Source: an uncultured Clostridia bacterium
Lineage (GTDB): Bacteria; Bacillota; Clostridia; TANB77; CAG-508
Reading direction: 5' to 3'
NCBI GenBank assembly: GCA_934162255.1
Contig: CAKPIG010000014.1
Coordinates: 1-16,435, forward strand
DNA length: 16,435 bases
Below are positions 14,319 through 16,435 of this stretch, piece by piece. Within the stretch, counting starts at the first letter, position 1. Every line of letters begins with the position of its first letter. A model generated the notes under the pieces. It was not told the origin of the DNA and searched no databases. It worked only from the letters and a program-made list of their open reading frames with translations. The position numbers were made by a program, and so were the translations under genes.

Positions 14319-15500
14319 CTAACTGTTATGACTACATATATGTTTTCTTGTCATTTCCATTAAATTTAATTTTGTAAATCCTTCTACTTGTGTTTTTGCT
14401 CTATCTTGTTTTAATTCTTCTCTTAATAGTTTCTCTATTTTTTCTTTGTTTTCTTCTTTTTGCATATCTATATAGTCTATTATTATAATTCCACCTATAT
14501 CTCTTAATCTTAGTTGTTTTGCAATTTCTATTGTTGCTTCATAATTTACTTTATATATTGTTTCTTCTAATGTGCTTTTTCCTGTGTATTTTCCTGAATT
14601 GACATCAATAGCAACTAACGCTTCTGTTGGGTCTATTGTTATAAATCCTCCACAGTTTAGCCAGATTTTTCTTTGCTTTGATTTTTCTATTTGCTTTTTT
14701 AAATCAAATTTTTCTAGTAGTTCTTCTTTTTCATTTAGTTCTATTTCTATGTTTTCATGCATTTCTTCTATTTTTTCTTTTATTTCTTCATAATCTTCTT
14801 TATTATTTACCTGAATTTTCTCAATTTTATTTTCTGGCATGTCTATTATTATTTTCTCTAATATGCTTGGGCTTTTAAATAATAATGCGACTTTATTGTT
14901 ACTCTTTTTAAATTTTTCTATAATTTTATTCCATTTTTTTTGCAATTTTTTTATGTCTTTTATAATTTCATCTTCTTGTTTTTGTTCTGCAGCAGTTCTT
15001 ATTATTACTCCCATATTCTTTGGCAAATTGTTTTGAGCAATTTTTAATAATCTTTCTTTTTCTTTTTCATCTACTAATTTTTGTGAAATAGTTATAATAT
15101 TGGTATTTGGCATTAATACTACATATTTTCCTGTTAATTTTATATGTTTTGTTGTCCTTGCTCCTTTTTTGTCATTACTATCTTTTTGAATTTGTACTAG
15201 AATATTTTCTCCTACTTTTGCAACATCTTTTACATTTACTTCTTTTATCTTTTCTACTTTTTCATCGACTTGTGGTAATAGATCTTTTACATGTATAAAA
15301 CTGTTTTTTTCTGTTCCTATGTCTACAAATGCTGCTTGCATTCCAGGTACTATGTCTTTTATTATTCCTGAATATATATTTCCTTCATTTCTCGCTTTTT
15401 GACTTTCTTCATTTTCTTCATATTCTTCTACTAATTTTCCATTTTCTACAATGGCTATTGTTTTTATGTCTTTATCTTTGTTTACAATTATTTCTACCAT
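14319..15500 (-). CDS. rng: Ribonuclease G/E family protein lacking the C-terminal zinc-link region
   Basis: This 393-residue protein is an RNase E/G-type endoribonuclease, which cuts single-stranded RNA in mRNA decay and rRNA maturation. Residues 36-120 hold the S1 RNA-binding domain (GNIYSGIIKDIVPGMQAAF, KNSFIHVKDLL) and the KGARTT motif at 112-117. The catalytic DNase I-like region has the metal-binding D299 in AIDVNSG and D342 in IIIDYIDM. A Lys/Glu-rich helical stretch fills about 175-280. The protein ends at LNLMEMTRKHICSHNS. In E. coli RNase E and G the EMTR-type segment is followed by a CPxCxG zinc-link and a small domain needed for dimerisation; these are absent, leaving one Cys (C389). 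The next gene follows within 8 bases, so no lost remnant is present. Confidence 0.88.
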   Translation of the reverse strand: MVEIIVNKDKDIKTIAIVENGKLVEEYEENEESQKARNEGNIYSGIIKDIVPGMQAAFVDIGTEKNSFIHVKDLLPQVDEKVEKIKEVNVKDVAKVGENILVQIQKDSNDKKGARTTKHIKLTGKYVVLMPNTNIITISQKLVDEKEKERLLKIAQNNLPKNMGVIIRTAAEQKQEDEIIKDIKKLQKKWNKIIEKFKKSNNKVALLFKSPSILEKIIIDMPENKIEKIQVNNKEDYEEIKEKIEEMHENIEIELNEKEELLEKFDLKKQIEKSKQRKIWLNCGGFITIDPTEALVAIDVNSGKYTGKSTLEETIYKVNYEATIEIAKQLRLRDIGGIIIIDYIDMQKEENKEKIEKLLREELKQDRAKTQVEGFTKLNLMEMTRKHICSHNS

Positions 15501-15513
15501 TTTTTTGCCTTCC

Positions 15514-16071
15514 TTAATTAAATTTGTTCATTGCTTTATCTATGCCATTTTTTAAAATCTCTATTACGGCATCTTTAGCTTTTTCTACACCTTCTTGCAA
15601 TAGTTTGTTTTCTTCTTCTGGTATTTGGCCTATGACATAATTTATTTTGTCATATTTTTCTTCTGGCTTTCCTATTCCTATTCTTATTCTTGCAAATTCT
15701 TCTGTTCCTAATTCAGAAATTATTGATTTTATTCCATTATGACCTGCACTACTTCCTTTTTTTCTTATTTTTATTGTGCCTGGTTTCACATCCATGTCAT
15801 CATATATTACAAGTATTTTATCTAAATCTATTTTATAAAAATCAACACATTCTTTTATACTTTCTCCACTTAGATTCATATAAGTTTGTGGTTTTAATAA
15901 AATTACTTTTTGACCTTCTATTATTGTATTTTCATATAGTCCTTTGAATTTTATTTTTTTTATTTCTAAGTTATATTTTTCTGCTAATTTGTTTATTGTA
16001 TCAAAACCCATATTATGTCTTGTTTTACCATATTCTTCCTCTGGGTTTCCTAAACCTACTATTAAATACAT
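15514..16071 (-). CDS. pth: Peptidyl-tRNA hydrolase
   Basis: A 185-residue protein of normal Pth length, which releases peptides from peptidyl-tRNAs that drop off ribosomes. I start it at the ATG at 16071 (MYLIVGLGNP) because this is the conserved N-terminus and GGGAAG lies upstream. A frame open to 16131 adds 20 Lys-rich residues and would overlap the promoter. Conserved features are GLGNP (6-10, Asn9), TRHNMGF with the catalytic His19, KPQTYMNLSGES with Asn at about 68, YDDMDV with the catalytic-pair Asp at about 93, and GSSAGHNGIKSI. It begins a run with rng, rimO and the genes that follow. In Bacillota pth is commonly found close to spoVG, as here. Confidence 0.96.
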   Translation of the reverse strand: MYLIVGLGNPEEEYGKTRHNMGFDTINKLAEKYNLEIKKIKFKGLYENTIIEGQKVILLKPQTYMNLSGESIKECVDFYKIDLDKILVIYDDMDVKPGTIKIRKKGSSAGHNGIKSIISELGTEEFARIRIGIGKPEEKYDKINYVIGQIPEEENKLLQEGVEKAKDAVIEILKNGIDKAMNKFN

Positions 16072-16102
16072 ATTGCTTCCCTTCTCTTTTTTATTCTTAT
16101 AT

Positions 16103-16131
16103 ATTTTACATTGTTTTTGCTTATTTTTCAA
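16103..16131 (-). promoter_or_regulatory. Promoter of the pth-rng-rimO run
   Basis: On the minus strand TTGAAA (16131-16126), a 17-base spacer and TAAAAT (16108-16103), about 31 bases before the pth start. No other convincing promoter is seen down to 8862, so this one probably serves pth through uppP. A separate sporulation promoter before dpaA cannot be excluded. Confidence 0.7.
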
Positions 16132-16183
16132 GTTTTTTAAAAAATTTATACGTTTTCTTGTTATTACTTAATTTAATAAAATA

Positions 16184-16211
16184 AATAAAAAAAAGCCCCT
16201 TTATTGGGGCT
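16184..16211 (-). terminator. Rho-independent terminator of spoVG
   Basis: On the minus strand AGCCCC-AATAAA-GGGGCT (16211-16194) is followed by a run of eight T. It starts 7 bases after the spoVG stop codon and separates spoVG from the pth promoter. Confidence 0.92.
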
Positions 16212-16217
16212 AATTTA

Positions 16218-16435
16218 TTATTCTGCTGATTCTTCTGTTTCAGGAGCTTCATAAGCATCTAATATTGCTTTTTGAATCTTCTCTCTTGTTTCAGCATTGA
16301 TTGGATGAGCTATATCTTTGAATTCTCCGTTTGGAGTTTTTCTGCTTGGCATAGCTATAAATAATCCATTTTGACTTTCGATAACTTTGATATCATGGAT
16401 AACAAATTCATTATCGAATGTTACAGAAGCAACAG
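16218..16435 (-). CDS. spoVG: SpoVG regulator, 5' end cut by window edge
   Basis: The last 71 residues are present; the start lies beyond the right edge. The visible protein contains FVIHDIKVIES, GLFIAMPSRKTPNGEFKDI and AHPINAETREKIQKAILDAY, which are the conserved body of SpoVG. It ends in a short acidic tail (APETEESAE). SpoVG is a small nucleic-acid-binding protein that affects septum formation during sporulation in Bacillus and virulence and envelope genes in other Firmicutes. Full-length proteins are about 85-97 residues, so roughly 15-25 N-terminal residues are missing. A strong terminator follows at once, so it is not co-transcribed with pth to any great degree. Confidence 0.95.
   Translation of the reverse strand, partial: VASVTFDNEFVIHDIKVIESQNGLFIAMPSRKTPNGEFKDIAHPINAETREKIQKAILDAYEAPETEESAE

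Noticed and set aside
12011..15517. Many short Leu/Phe-rich plus-strand frames that look like membrane peptides
   Set aside because: They mirror Lys/Glu-rich minus-strand genes (AAA and GAA codons read as TTT and TTC on the other strand) and have no ribosome binding sites.
16072..16131. Longer start for Pth
   Set aside because: The added 20 residues are Lys-rich, overlap the promoter and precede the conserved MYLIVGLGNP N-terminus.
1..16435. Prophage, transposon or CRISPR array
   Set aside because: I see no integrase, transposase, phage structural gene, spaced direct repeats or cas genes, and no flanking repeats around the RelA/SpoT pair.

Overview
The window is very AT-rich and comes from a spore-forming low-GC Bacillota, most likely of class Clostridia (perhaps an uncultured gut lineage). 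The evidence is the dipicolinate synthase subunit gene dpaA, spoVG, clostridial-type housekeeping genes, strong AGGAGG-type ribosome binding sites and sigma-A style promoters. Most genes lie on the minus strand. Their coding strand is A-rich, so the given strand reads T-rich except across three plus-strand genes. I see no tRNA, rRNA, CRISPR array, insertion sequence, integrase or phage gene.

Layout along the minus strand, from the right edge leftwards. (1) The 3' part of spoVG ends at a strong terminator. (2) A promoter at 16103-16131 starts a compact run: pth, rng (RNase G/E, lacking the usual C-terminal zinc-link region), rimO, an uncharacterised charged protein with a TTG start, a membrane-anchored TPR protein, dpaA and uppP. 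This mixes translation and RNA maintenance with spore dipicolinate synthesis and cell-wall lipid recycling. (3) tsaE is a lone plus-strand gene with its own promoter and a terminator shared with uppP. (4) Divergent from tsaE, a promoter at 8296-8324 starts a second run: a membrane GT2 glycosyltransferase, a Walker-A ATPase with an Asp23/Gls24-like tail, plsC, typA and a TrmR-like O-methyltransferase. (5) Two plus-strand genes at 1100-3000 each encode a different stand-alone RelA/SpoT synthetase-fold protein. (6) The 5' part of a U32-family gene leaves the left edge under a consensus promoter.

The most unusual part is region 5. Two diverged RelA/SpoT-fold genes lie in tandem, each with its own extended -10 promoter and a terminator behind it. 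They sit between two genes whose relatives (TrmR and the TrhP-type U32 proteins) act in succession on the tRNA wobble uridine U34. The hairpin that ends the second RelA/SpoT gene also encodes the last codons of the methyltransferase gene. Neither protein has an HD hydrolase domain. The first keeps nearly all synthetase motifs and the second has lost several, which suggests an enzyme paired with a degenerate or regulatory partner. A toxin/antitoxin or phage-defence role is possible but unproven.
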